Origin: Halictus rubicundus
Taxonomy: Eukaryota; Arthropoda; Insecta; Hymenoptera; Halictidae
Assembly (NCBI RefSeq): GCF_050948215.1
Contig: NW_027488720.1
Span: forward strand, 310,001 to 374,000
DNA: 64,000 nucleotides
Direction: 5' to 3'
Shown here: positions 49,462 through 63,900 of the stretch, piece by piece
Layout: each line of letters opens with the position of its first letter
How positions within the stretch are numbered: position 1 is the first letter of the stretch
Position numbers and translations under genes: made by a program
The notes under the pieces: generated by a model
Databases searched by the model: none
What the model saw: the letters and a program-made list of their open reading frames with translations, nothing else
Told to the model about the DNA's origin: nothing

Positions 49462-51300
49462 GGGATAGGATAGAGGATAGGATTGGATAGAGGATAGGAT
49501 AGGATAGAGGATAGGATATTATAGAGGATAGGATAGGATAGAGGATAGGATAGAGGATAGGATAGGGTAGAGGATTGGATAGGGTAGAGCATAGGGTAGG
49601 ATAGAGGATAGGATAGGATAGAGGATAGGATAGGATAGAGGATAGGATAGGATAGAGGATAGGATATGATAGAGGATAGGATAGGATGGAGGATAGGATA
49701 GGATAGAGAATAGGATACGATAGAGTATAGGACATCGGATTGGATAAGATAGAGGATAGGATAGGATAGAGGATAGGATAGGATAGAGGATAGGATAGGA
49801 TAGAGGATAGGATAGGATAGAGGATAGGATAGGGGATTTGATAGTACAGAGGGTAGGAGACGATAGAGGATATGATAGGGGATTGTATAGGATAGAGGAC
49901 TGGAGACGATAGAGGATAGGATAGGATAGAGGATAGGATAGGACAGAGGATAGGATAGGATAGAGGATAGGATAGGATAGAGGATAGGATATTATAGAGG
50001 ATAGGATAGGATAGAGGATAGGATAGGGTAGAGGATTGGATAGGGTAGAGCATAGGGTAGGATAGAGGATAGGATAGGATAGAGGATAGGATAGGATAGA
50101 GGATAGGATAGGGGATTTGATAGGATAGAGGGTAGGAGACGATAGAGGATATGATAGGGGATTGTATAGGATAGAGGACTGGACACGATAGAGGATAGGA
50201 TAGGATAGAGGATAGGATAGGACAGAGGATAGGATAGGATAGGGTATAGGATAGGATAGAGGATAGGATATTATAGAGGATAGGATAGGATAGAGGATAG
50301 GATAGGATAGAGGATTGGATAGGATAGAGCATAGGGTAGGATAGAGGATAGGATAGGATAGAGGATAGGATAGGATAGATGATATGATATTATAGAGGAT
50401 AGGATAGGATAGAGGATAGGATAGGATAGAGGATAGGATAGGATAGAGGATAGGATAGGATAGAGGATAGGATAGGATAGGATAGAGGATTGGAGTGTAT
50501 AGAGGATAGGATATAGGATTGGATAGGATAGAGGATAGGATACGATAGTGGATAGGACAGAGGATAGGATAGGATAGAGGATAGGATAGAGGATTGGATA
50601 GAATAGGTGATATTATAGGATAGAGGGTAGGACAGGATAGCGGATAGGATAGGATATAGGATTGGATAGGATAGAGGATAGGATATTATGGAGGATAGGA
50701 TAGGATAGCGGATAGGATAGGGTAGAGTATAGAATAGGATAGAGGATTGGATAGGATAGAGGATACGATAGGAATGAGGATAGGATAGGATAGAGGATAG
50801 GATATTATAGAGGGTAGGATAGGATAGAAGATAGGATAGGATAGAGGATAGGGTAGGATAGAGGATTGGAGTGTATAGAGGATAGGATATAGGATTGGAT
50901 AGGATAGAGGATATTATACGATAGTGGATAGGACAGAGGATTGGATAGAATACGTGATATTATAGGATAGAGAGTAGGACAGGATAGCGGATAGGATAGG
51001 ATATAGGATTGGATAGGATAGAGGATAGGATAGGATGGAGGATAGGATAAGATAGAGGATAGGATAGGGGATTTGATAGGATAGAGGGTAGGAGACGATA
51101 GAGGATATGATAGGGGATTGTATAGGATAGAGGACTGGAGACGATAGAGGATAGGATAGGATAGAGGATAGGATAGAGGATAGGATAGAGGATAGGATAG
51201 GATAGAGGATAGGATAGGATAGAGGATAGGATATTATAGAGGATAGGATAGGATAGAGGATAGGATAGGATAGAGGATTGGATAGGGTAGAGCATAGGGT

Positions 51301-52080
51301 AGGATAGAGGATAGGATAGGATAGAGGATAGGATAGGATAGAGGATAGGATAGGGGATTTGATAGGATAGAGGGTAGGAGACGATAGAGGATATGATAGG
51401 GGATTGTATAGGATAGAGGACTGGAGACGATAGAGGATAGGATAGGATAGAGGATAGGATAGGACAGAGGATAGGATAGGATAGAGGATAGGATAGGATA
51501 GAGGATAGGATATTATAGAGGATAGGATAGGATAGAGGATAGGATAGGATAGAGGATTGGATAGGATAGAGCATAGGGTAGGATAGAGGATAGGATAGGA
51601 TAGAGGATAGGATAGGATAGATGATATGATATTATAGAGGACAGGATAGGATAGAGGATAGGATAGGATAGAGGATGGGATAGGGGATTTGATAGGATAG
51701 AGGGTAGGAGACGATAGAGGATATGATAGGGGATTGTATAGGATAGAGGACTGGAGACGATAGAGGATAGGATAGGATAGAGGATAGGATAGGACAGAGG
51801 ATAGGATAGGATAGAGGATAGGATAGGATAGAGGATAGGATATTATAGAGGATAGGATAGGATAGAGGATAGGATAGGATAGAGGATTGGATAGGATAGA
51901 GCATAGGGTAGGATAGAGGATAGGATAGGATAGAGGATAGGATAGGATAGATGATATGATATTATAGAGGACAGGATAGGATAGAGGATAGGATAGGATA
52001 GAGGATGGGATAGGGGATTTGATAGGATAGAGGGTAGGAGACGATAGAGGATATGATAGGGTATTGTATAGGATAGAGGA
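51301..52080. repeat. Local 330-bp tandem repeat, two copies plus a partial third
   Basis: The landmark GGGGATTTGATAGG recurs at about 51353, 51683 and 52013, exactly 330 bp apart, and ATTATAGAGGACAGG recurs at 51631 and 51961. The period is divisible by three, so the minus-strand pseudo-frame repeats a 110-residue block; that is a consequence of the period, not evidence of coding. Confidence 0.8.
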
Positions 52081-53935
52081 TAGGATATTATAGAGGATAG
52101 TATAGGATAGAGGATAGGATAGGATAGAGGATAGGATAGGATAGAGGATAGGATAGGATAGAGGATTGGATAGGATAGAGGATAGGATAGGATAGAGGAT
52201 AGGATATGATAGAGGATAGGATAGGATGGAGGATAGGATAGGATAGAGAATAGGATACGATAGAGTATAGGACATCGGATTGGATAAGATAGAGGATAGG
52301 ATAGGGTAGAGGATAGGATAGGATAGGATAGAGGATAGGATAGGATAGAGGATAGGATAGGGGATTTGATACGATAGAGGATAGGATAGGATAGAGGATA
52401 GGATAGGACAGAGGATAGGATAGGATAGAAGATAGGATAGGATAGAGGATAGGATAGGACAGAGGATAGGATAGGATAGAGGATAGGATAGGATAGAGGA
52501 TAGGATATTATAGAGGATAGGATAGGATAGAGGATAGGATAGGGTAGAGGATTGGATAGGGTAGAGCATAGGGTAGGATAGAGGATAGGATAGGATAGAG
52601 GATAGGATAGGATAGAGGATAGGATAGGGGATTTGATAGGATAGAGGGTAGGAGACGATAGAGGATATGATAGGGGATTGTATAGGATAGAGGACTGGAC
52701 ACGATAGAGGATAGGATAGGATAGAGGATAGGATAGGACAGAGGATAGGATAGGATAGGGGATAGGATTGGAGTGTATAGAGGATAGGATATAGGATTGG
52801 ATAGGATAGAGGATAGGATACGATAGTGGATAGGACAGAGGATAGGATAGGATAGAGGATAGGATAGAGGATTGGATAGAATAGGTGATATTATAGGATA
52901 GAGGGTAGGACAGGATAGCGGATAGGATAGGATATAGGATTGGATAGGATAGAGGATAGGATAGGATAGCTGATAGGATAGGGTAGAGTATAGAATAGGA
53001 TAGAGGATTGGATAGGATAGAGGATACGATAGGAATGAGGATAGGATAGGATAGAGGATAGGATATTATAGAGGGTAGGATAGGATAGAAGATAGGATAG
53101 GATAGAGGATAGGGTAGGATAGAGGATTGGAGTGTTTAGAGGATAGGATATAGGATTGGATAGGATAGAGGATATTATACGATAGTGGATAGGACAGAGG
53201 ATTGGATAGAATAGGTGATATTATAGGATAGAGAGTAGGACAGGATAGCGGATAGGATAGGATATAGGATTGGATAGGATAGAGGATAGGATAGGATGGA
53301 GGATAGGATAGGATAGAGGATAGGATAGGAATGAGGATAGGATAGGATAGAGGATAGGATAAGATAGAGGATAGGATAGGGGATTTGATAGGATAGAGGG
53401 TAGGAGACGATAGAGGATATGATAGGGGATTGTATAGGATAGAGGACTGGAGACGATAGAGGATAGGATAGGATAGAGGATAGGATAGGACAGAGGATAG
53501 GATAGGATAGAGGATAGGATAGGATAGAGGATAGGATAGGATAGAGGATAGGATAGGATAGAGGATAGGATATTATAGAGGATAGGATAGGATAGAGGAT
53601 AGGATAGGATAGAGGATTGGATAGGGTAGAGCATAGGGTAGGATAGAGGATAGGATATAATAGAGGATAGGATAGGATAGATGATAGGATAGGGGATTTG
53701 ATAGGATAGAGGGTAGGAGACGATAGAGGATATGATAGGGGATTGTATAGGATAGAGGACTGGAGACGATAGAGGATAGGATAGGATAGAGGATAGGATA
53801 GGACAGAGGATAGGATAGGATAGAGGATAGGATAGGATAGAGGATAGGATATTATAGAGGATAGGATAGGATAGAGGATAGGATAGGATAGAGGATTGGA
53901 TAGGATAGAGGATAGGATAGGATAGAGGATTGGAG

Positions 53936-55690
53936 TGTATAGAGGATAGGATATAGGATTGGATAGGATAGAGGATAGGATACGATAGTGGATAGGACAC
54001 AGGATAGGATAGGATAGAGGATAGGATAGAGGATTGGATAGAATAGGTGATATTATAGGATAGAGGGTAGGACACGATAGCGGATAGGATAGGGTAGAGT
54101 ATAGAACAGGATAGAGGATAGGATAGGATAGAGGATAGGATAGGACAAAGGATTGGATAGGATAGAGGATAGGATAGGATAGAGGATAGGATAGGATAGA
54201 GGATTGGATAGGAATGAGGATAGGAGAGGATAGAGGATAGGATAGGATAGAGGATAGGATAGGATAGAGGATAGGATAGGATAGAGGATAGGATTGGATA
54301 GAGGATAGGATAGGATAGAGGATAGGATAGGATAGAGGATAGGGTAGGATAGAGGATAGGATAGGATAGAGGATAGGATATTATAGAGGATAGGATAGGA
54401 TAGAGGATAGGATAGGATAGAGGATAGGATAGGATAGAGGATAGGATAGGATAGAGGATTGGAGTGTATAGAGGATAGGATATAGGATTGGATAGGATAG
54501 AGGATAGGATACGATAGTGGATAGGACACAGGATAGGATAGGATAGAGGATAGGATAGAGGATTGGATAGAATAGGTGATATTATAGGATAGAGGGTAGG
54601 ACACGATAGCGGATAGGATAGGGTAGAGTATAGAACAGGATAGAGGATAGGATAGGATAGAGGATAGGATAGGAATGAGGATAGGATAGGATAGAGGGTA
54701 GGATAAGATAGAGGATCGGATAGGATAGAGGATAGAGGATAGGATAGAGGATAGAATAGAGGATAGGATAGGGGAATGGATAGGATAGTTGATAGGATAG
54801 GATAGAGGATAGGATAGGATAGAGGATAGGATAGGATAGAGGATAGGATAGGATAGAGGATAGGATAGGATAGAGGATAGCATAGGATAGAGGATAGGAT
54901 TGGATAGAGGATAGGATAGGATAGAGGATAGGATAAGATAGAGGATAGGATAGGGGATTGGATAGGATAGAGGATAGGAGACGATAGAGGATATGATAGG
55001 GGATTGTATAGGATAGAGGACTGGAGACGATAGATGATAGGACAGGATAGAGGATAGGATAGGATAGGATAGAGGATAGGATAGGATAGAGGATAGGATA
55101 GGATAGAGGATAGGATAGGATAGTGGATAGGAAAGGATAGAGGAGAGGATAGGATAGAGGATAGGATAGGATAGAGGGGAGGATAGGATGGAGGATAGGA
55201 TAGGATAGAGGATAGGATAGAGGATAGGATAGAGGATAGGATAGAGGATTGGATAGGATAGGGGATAGGATAGGATAGAGGATAGGATAGGATAGAGGAT
55301 AGGATAGGATAGCGGATGGGATAGGATATAGGATTGGATAGGACAGAGGATAGGATAGGATAGAGGATAGGATAGGAATGAGGATAGGATAGGATAGAGG
55401 ATAGGATAAGATAGAGGATAGGATAGGGGATTGGTTAGGATAGACTATAGGAGACGATAGAGGATATGATAGGGGATTGTATAGGATAGAGGATAGGATA
55501 GGATAGAGGATAGGATAGGATAGAGGATTGGAGTGTATAGAGGATAGGATATAGGATTGGATAGGATAGAGGATAGGATACGATAGTGGATAGGACACAG
55601 GATAGGATAGGATAGAGGATAGGATAGAGGATTGGATAGAATAGGTGATATTATAGGATAGAGGGTAGGACACGATAGCGGATAGGATAG
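53936..55690. repeat. Dispersed higher-order repeat, about 0.53-kb spacing
   Basis: A block with GGATAGGACACAGG followed by GATAGAATAGGTGATATTAT and GGACACGATAGCGG occurs with its GACAC at 53996, 54525 and 55594. The spacings are 529 and 1,069 bp, about one and two units. GACAC replaces the GACAG usual elsewhere and marks this subfamily. Confidence 0.7.
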
Positions 55691-57779
55691 GATATAGGAT
55701 TGGATAGGATAGAGGATAGGATAGTATGGAGGATAGGATAGGATAGGGGATTGGATAGGATAGAGGATAGGAGACGATAGAGGATATGATAGGGGATTGT
55801 ATAGGATAGAGGACTGGAGACGATAGATGATAGGACAGGATAGAGGATAGGATAGGATAGGATAGAGGATAGGATAGGATAGAGGAAAGGATAGGATAGT
55901 GGATAGGATAGGATAGAGGAGAGGATAGGATAGAGGATAGGATAGGATAGAGGGGAGGATAGGATGGAGGATAGGACAGGATAGAGGATAGGATAGAGGA
56001 TAGGATAGAGGATAGGATAGAGGATTGAATGGGATAGGGGATAGGATAGGATAGAGGATAGGATAGGATAGAGGATAGGATAGGATAGCGGATGGGATAG
56101 GATATAGGATTGGATAGGACAGAGGATAGGATAGGATAGAGGATAGGATAGGAATGAGGATAGGATAGGATAGAGGATATGATAGGGGATTGTATAGGAT
56201 AGAGGATAGGATAGGATAGAGGATAGGATAGGATAGAGGATAGGATAGGATAGCGGATATGATAGGGTAGAGTATAGAATAGGATAGAGTATAGGATAGG
56301 ATAGAGGATAGGATAGGAATGAGGATAGGATAGGATAGAGGATAGGATAAGATAGAGGATCGGTTAGGATCGGATAGAATATAGAATAGGATAGAGGATA
56401 GGATAGGATAGAGGATAGGATAGGATAGAGGATAGGATAGGATAGAGGATAGGATAGGATTGAGGATAGGATAGGATTGAGGATAGGATAGGATAGTGGA
56501 TAGGATAGAGGATAGGATAGAGGATAGGATAGGGGATAGGATAGAGGATTGGATAGGATAGAGGATAGGATAGGATAGAGGATAGGATAGGATAGAGGAT
56601 AGGATAGAGGATAGGATAGGATAGCGGATAGGATAGGATATAGGATTGGATAGGATGGAGGATAGGATAGGATAGAGGATAGGATAGGATAGAGGATAGG
56701 ATAGGATAGAGGATAGGATACGATAGAGGATAGGATAGGATAGAGGATAGGATAGGATAGAGGATTGGATTAGATAGAGGATAGGAAATAGGATTGGATA
56801 GGATGAAGGATAGGATACGATAGTGGATAGGATAGAGGATAGGATAGGATAGGGGATAGGATAGAGGATTGTATAGAATAGGTGATATTATAGGATAGAG
56901 GGTAGGACAGGATAGCGGATAGGATAGGAATGAGGATAGGATAGGATAGAGGATAGGATAAGATAGAGGATAGGATAGGATAGCGGATAGGATAGGGTAG
57001 AGTATAGAACAGGATAGAGGATAGGATAGGATAGAGGATAGGATAGGAATGAGGATAGGATAGGATAGAGGATAGGATAAGATAGAGGATCGGATAGGAT
57101 AGGAATGAGGATAGGATAGGATAGAGGATAGGATAGGATAGGGGATAGGATAGGATAGAGGATAGGATAGGATAGAGGATAGGATAGGATAGAGGATAGG
57201 ATAGGATAGAGGATAGGATAGGATAGAGGATAGGATAGGATAGAGGATAGGATAGGATTGAGCATAGGATAGGATAGAGGATAGGATAGAGGATAGGATA
57301 GAGGATAGGATAGGATAGAGGATAGGATAGGATAGAGGATAGGATAGGATAGAGGATAGGATAGGATAGAGGATAGGATAGGATAGAGGATAGGATAGGA
57401 TAGAGGATAGGATAGGATAGAGGATAGGATAGAGGATAGGATAGAGGATAGGATAGGATAGCGGATAGGATAGGATAGAGGATAGGATAGGATAGAGGAT
57501 AGGATAGGATAGAGGGTAGGATACGATAGAGGATAGGATAGGATATAGGATAGGATATTATAGAGGATAGGATAGGATAGAGGATAGGATAGGATAGAAT
57601 AGAGGAAAGGATAGGGGATTGGATAGGATAGAGGATAGGATAGGACAGAGGATAGGATAGAGGATAGCATAGAGGATAGGATAGAGGATTGAATAGGATA
57701 GAGGATAGGATAGGGGATTGGATAGGATAGAGGATAGGAGACGATAGAGGATATTCTAGGGGATTGGATAGGATAGAGG

Positions 57780-60700
57780 ATAGGAGACGATAGAGGATAT
57801 TCTAGGGGGTTTGGTTAGGATAGAGGATAGGATACGATAGAGGATATGATAGGATATAGGATAGGATATTATAGAGGATAGGATAGGATAGGGGATAGGA
57901 TAGGATAGAATAGAGGAAAGGATAGGGGATTGGATAGGATAGAGGATAGGATAGGACAGAGGATAGGATAGAGGATAGCATAGAGGATAGGATAGAGGAT
58001 AGGATAGGATAGAGTATAGGATAGGATAGAGGATAGGATAGGATAGAGGATAGGATAGGATAGAGTATAGGATGGGATAGAGGATAGGATATTATAGAGG
58101 ATAGGATAGGATAGAGGATAGGATAGGATAGACGATTGGATAGGATAGAGGATTGGATTGGAGAGAGGATAGGATATAGGATTGGATAGGATAGAGGATA
58201 GGATAGGATAGAGGATAGGATAGGAATGAGGATAGGATAGGATAGAGGATAGGATAAGATAGAGGATCGGATAGGATAGAGGATAGAGGATAGGATAGAG
58301 GATAGAATAGAGGATAGGATAGGGGAATGGATAGGATAGTTGATAGGATAGGATAGAGGATAGGATAGGATAGAGGATAGGATAGGATAGAGGATAGGAT
58401 AGGATAGAGGATAGCATAGGATAGAGGATAGGATTGGATAGAGGATAGGATAGGATAGAGGATAGGATAAGATAGAGGATAGGATAGGTGATTGGATAGG
58501 ATAGAGGATAGGAGACGATAGAGGATATGATAGGGGATTGTATAGGATAGAGGACTGGAGACGATAGATGATAGGACAGGATAGAGGATAGGATAGGATA
58601 GGATAGAGGATAGGATAGAGGATAGGATAGGATAGAGGATAGGATAGGATAGAGGATAGGATAGGATAGAGGATAGGATAGGATAGAGGATAGGATAGGA
58701 TAGAGGATAGGATAGGATAGAGGATAGGATAGGATAGAGGATAGGATAGGATAGAGGATAGGATATTATAGAGGATAGGATAGGATAGAGGATAGGATAG
58801 GACAGGATAGAGGATAGGATAGGATAGAGGATATGATAGGATAGAGGATTGGAGTGTATAGAGGATAGGATATAGGATTGGATAGGATAGAGTATATGAT
58901 AGGATAGAGGATAGGATAGGATAGTGGATTGGATAGGATAGAGGAGAGGATAGGATAGAGGATAGAATAGAGGATAGGATCGGATAGAGGATAGGATAGA
59001 GGATAGGATAGGATAGAGGATAGGATAGAATAGAGGATTGGATAAGATAGAGGATTGGATAGGATAGAGGATAGGATAGGATAGAGGATAGGATAGGATG
59101 GAGGATAGAATAGGATAGAGGATAGGATAGGATAGAGGATAGGATAGGATAGAGGATAGGATAGGATAGAGGATAGGATAGGATAAAGGATAGGATAGAG
59201 GATAGGATCGGATAGAGGATAGGATAGGGGATTGGATAGGATAGAGGATAGGATAGGATCTTGGATATAATAGGATGGAGGATAGGATAGGATAGGGGAT
59301 AGGATATAATAGAGGATAGGATCGGATAGAGGATAGGAGAGGGGATTGGACAGGACAGAGGATATGATAGGTTAGAGGATAGGATAGGATAGTGGATTGG
59401 ATAGGATAGAGGATAGGAGACGATAGAGGATATTCTAGGGGGTTTGGTTAGGATAGAGGATAGGATACGATAGAGGATATGATAGGATATAGGATAGGAT
59501 ATTATAGAGGATAGGATAGGATAGGGGATAGGATAGGATAGAATAGAGGAAAGGATAGGGGATTGGATAGGATAGAGGATAGGATAGGACAGAGGATAGG
59601 ATAGAGGATAGCATAGAGGATAGGATAGAGGATAGGATAGGATAGAGTATAGGATAGGATAGAGGATAGGATAGGATAGAGGATAGGATAGGATAGAGTA
59701 TAGGATGGGATAGAGGATAGGATATTATAGAGGATAGGATAGGATAGAGGATAGGATAGGATAGACGATTGGATAGGATAGAGGATTGGATTGGAGAGAG
59801 GATAGGATATAGGATTGGATAGGATAGAGGATAGGATAGGATAGAGGATAGGATAGGAATGAGGATAGGATAGGATAGAGGATAGGATAAGATAGAGGAT
59901 CGGATAGGATAGAGGATAGAGGATAGGATAGAGGATAGAATAGAGGATAGGATAGGGGAATGGATAGGATAGTTGATAGGATAGGATAGAGGATAGGATA
60001 GGATAGAGGATAGGATAGGATAGAGGATAGCATAGGATAGAGGATAGGATTGGATAGAGGATAGGATAGGATAGAGGATAGGATAAGATAGAGGATAGGA
60101 TAGGTGATTGGATAGGATAGAGGATAGGAGACGATAGAGGATATGATAGGGGATTGTATAGGATAGAGGACTGGAGACGTTAGATGATAGGACAGGATAG
60201 AGGATAGGATAGGATAGGATAGAGGATAGGATAGAGGATAGGATAGGATAGAGGATAGGATAGGATAGAGGATAGGATAGGATAGAGGATAGGATAGGAT
60301 AGAGGATAGGATAGGATAGAGGATAGGATAGGATAGAGGATAGGATAGGATAGAGGATAGGATATTATAGAGGATAGGATAGGATAGAGGATAGGATAGG
60401 ATAGGATAGAGGATAGGATAGGATAGAGGATATGATAGGATAGAGGATTGGAGTGTATAGAGGATAGGATATAGGATTGGATAGGATAGAGTATATGATA
60501 GGATAGAGGATAGGATAGGATAGTGGATTGGATAGGATAGAGGAGAGGATAGGATAGAGGATAGAATAGAGGATAGGATCGGATAGAGGATAGGATAGAG
60601 GATAGGATAGGATAGAGGATAGGATAGAATAGAGGATTGGATAGGATAGAGGATTGGATAGGATAGAGGATAGGATAGGATAGAGGATAGGATAGGATGG

Positions 60701-60810
60701 AGGATAGAATAGGATAGAGGATAGGATAGGATAGAGGATAGGATAGGATAGAGGATAGGATAGGATAGAGGATAGGATAGGATAAAGGATAGGATAGAGG
60801 ATAGGATAGG
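57780..60810. repeat. 1.63-kb higher-order repeat, two copies
   Basis: The unusual unit TCTAGGGGGTTTGGTTAGG occurs at 57801 and 59434 (offset 1,633). Further landmarks follow in the same order, such as GGACTGGAGACG at about 58553 and 60169 (offset 1,616), so a 17-bp length change separates the copies. Similarity ends near 59.2 and 60.8 kb. Confidence 0.8.
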
Positions 60811-63199
60811 ATTGAGGATAGGATAGGATAGGATAGAGGATAGGATAGGATAGAGGATAGGATAGGATAGAGGATAGGATAGGATAGAGGATAGGATAGG
60901 ATAGAGGATAGGATAGGATAGAGTATCTGATAGGGGATTGGATAGGATGGAGGATAGGAGACGATAGAGGATTGGATAGTGGATTGGATAGGAGAGAGGA
61001 CAGGAGACGATAGAGGATAGCATACGATACAGGATTGGATAGGATAGAGGATAGGATAGGATGGAGGATAGGATAGGATAGAGGATAGGATAGGATACAG
61101 GATAGGATAGCATAGACGATAGGATAGGACAGAGGATATGATAGGATAGAGGATAGGATAGAGGATTGGATCGGATAGAGGATAGGATAGTGGATTGTAT
61201 ATGATAGAGGATAGGATAGAGGATAGGATAGGATAGAGGATAGGATAGAATAGAGGATTGGATAGGATAGAGGATTGGATAGGATAGAGGATAGGATAGG
61301 ATAGAGGATAGGATAGGATTGAGGATAGGATAGGATAGGATAGAGGATAGGATAGGATAGAGGATAGGATAGGATAGAGGATAGGATAGGATAGAGGATA
61401 GGATAGGATAGAGGATAGGATAGGATAGAGGATAGGATAGGATAGAGGATAGGATAGGATAAAGGATAGGATAGAGGATAGGATAGGGGATTGGATAGGA
61501 TAGAGGATAGGATAGGATCGTGGATATAATAGGATGGAGGATAGGATCGGATAGAGGATAGGATAGGATAGAGGATAGAATAGGATAGAGGATGGGATAG
61601 GATGGAGGATAGGATAGGATAGAGGATAGAATAGGATAGAGGATCGGATAGGGGATTGGATAGGATTGAGGATAGGATAGGATAGAGGATAGGATAGGAT
61701 AGAGGATGGGATAGGATGGAGGATAGGATAGGATAGAGGATAGGATAGGATAGAGGATAGGATAGGATAGAGGATAGGATAGGATAGAGGATAGGAGAGG
61801 GGATTGGACAGGACAGAGGATATGATAGGATAGAGGATAGGATAGGATAGTGGATTAGATAGGATAGAGGATAGGATAGGATAGAGGATAGGATAGGATA
61901 GAGGATAGGATAGGATAGAGGATAGGATAGGATAGAGGATAGGATAGGATAAAGGATAGGATAGAGGATAGGATCGGATAGAGGATAGGATAGGATAGAG
62001 CATAGGATAGAGGAAAGGATAGACTATAGAGTAGGATAGAGGATAGGATAGGATAGAGGATAGGATAGGATAGGATAGGATAGAGGATCGGGTAGGGGAT
62101 TCGATAGGATAGAGGACAGGAGACGATAGAGGATAGCATACGATAGAGGTTAGGATAGGATAGAGGATAGGATAGGATAGAGGATAGGATAGGATAGAGG
62201 ATAGGATAGAATGGAGGATAGGATAGTATAGTGGATAGGATATAATAGAGGATAGGATCGGATAGAGGACAGGATAGGGGATTGGATAGGACAGAGGATA
62301 TGATAGGATAGAGGATAGGATAGGATAGAGGATCGAATAGGGGATTGGATAGGATAGAGGATAGGAAACGATAGTGGATAGGATAGGGGATTGGATAGGA
62401 TAGAGGACAGGAGACGATAGAGGATAGCATACAATAGAGGTTAGGATAGGATAGGGGATTGGATAGGGGATTGGATAGTATAGAGGATAGGATAAGATAG
62501 AGGATACGATAGGATAGAGGATAGGATAGAGGATAGGATAGGGGATTGGATAGGATAGAGGATAGGATAGGATCGAGGATATAATAGGATGGAGGATAGG
62601 ATAGGATATGATAGAGGATGCGATCGGATAGAGGATAGGATAGGGGATTGGATAGGACAGAGGATATGATAGGATAGAGGATAGGATAGGATAGGGCAGT
62701 GGATTGGATAGGATAGAGTATAGAGTAGGATAGATGATAGGATAGGATAGTGGATAGGATAGGATTGAGGATAGGATGGGATAGAGAATAGGATAGGATG
62801 GAGGATAGGATAGGATAGAGGATAGGATATAATAGAGGATAGGATCGGATAGAGGATAGGATAATGGATTGGATAGGACAGAGGATGTGATAGAGTATAG
62901 AGTAGGATAGATGATAGGATAGGATAGTGGATTGGATAGGATAGAGGATAGGATAGGATACAGGATATGATACGATAGAGGATAGGATAGGATTGATGAT
63001 AGGACGGGATAGAGGAGAGGATAGAGGATTGTATAGGGGATTGGATAGTATAGAGGATAGGATAGGATAGAGGATAGGATAGGTTAGAGGATAGGATAGA
63101 GGATAGGATAGGATAGAGGATAGGATAGGATGGAGGATAGAATAGAGGATAGGATAACATAGATGATCGGATGGGGGATTGGATAGTATAGAGGATATG

Positions 63200-63900
63200 A
63201 GACGATAGAGGATAGGATAGGGCATTGGATAGGATAGAAGACTGGAGACGATGGAGGATAGGATAGAATAGAGGATAGGATAGGATACAGGATATGATAC
63301 GATAGAGGATAGGATAGGATTGAGGATAGGACGGGATAGAGGAGAGGATAGAGGATTGTATAGGGGATTGGATAGTATAGAGGATAGGATAGGATAGAGG
63401 ATAGGATAGGATAGAGGATAGGATAGAGGATAGGATAGGGTAGAGGATAGGATAGGATGGAAGATAGAATAGAGGATAGGATAAGATAGAGGATCGGATG
63501 GGGGATTGGATAGGATAGATGATAGGAGACGATAGAGGATAGGATAGGGCATTGGATAGGATAGAGGACTGGAGACGATGGAGGATAGGATAGAATAGAG
63601 GATAGGACAGGATACAGGATATGATAGGATAGAGGATAGGATAGGATAGTGGATAGGATAGGATAGAGGATAGGATAGGATTGAGGATAGGATAGGATAG
63701 AGGATCGGATAGGGGATTGCATAGGATAGAGGATAGGAGACGATAGAGGATAGGATAGGATAGAGGATAGAATAGAAGATAGGATAGGATAGAGGATCGG
63801 ATGGGGGATTGGATAGGATAGAGGATAGGAGACGATAGAGGATAGGATAGGGCATTGGATAGGATAGAAGACTGGAGACGATGGAGGATAGGATAGAATA
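63200..63900. repeat. Short higher-order repeat with GGGCATTGG units
   Basis: GGGCATTGGATAGGATAGA followed by a GACTGGAGACGATGG unit occurs at about 63220, 63547 and 63850, spacings of about 327 and 303 bp. The first and third copies share GAAGACTGG whereas the middle has GAGGACTGG, suggesting a 630-bp two-part unit. Confidence 0.65.
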
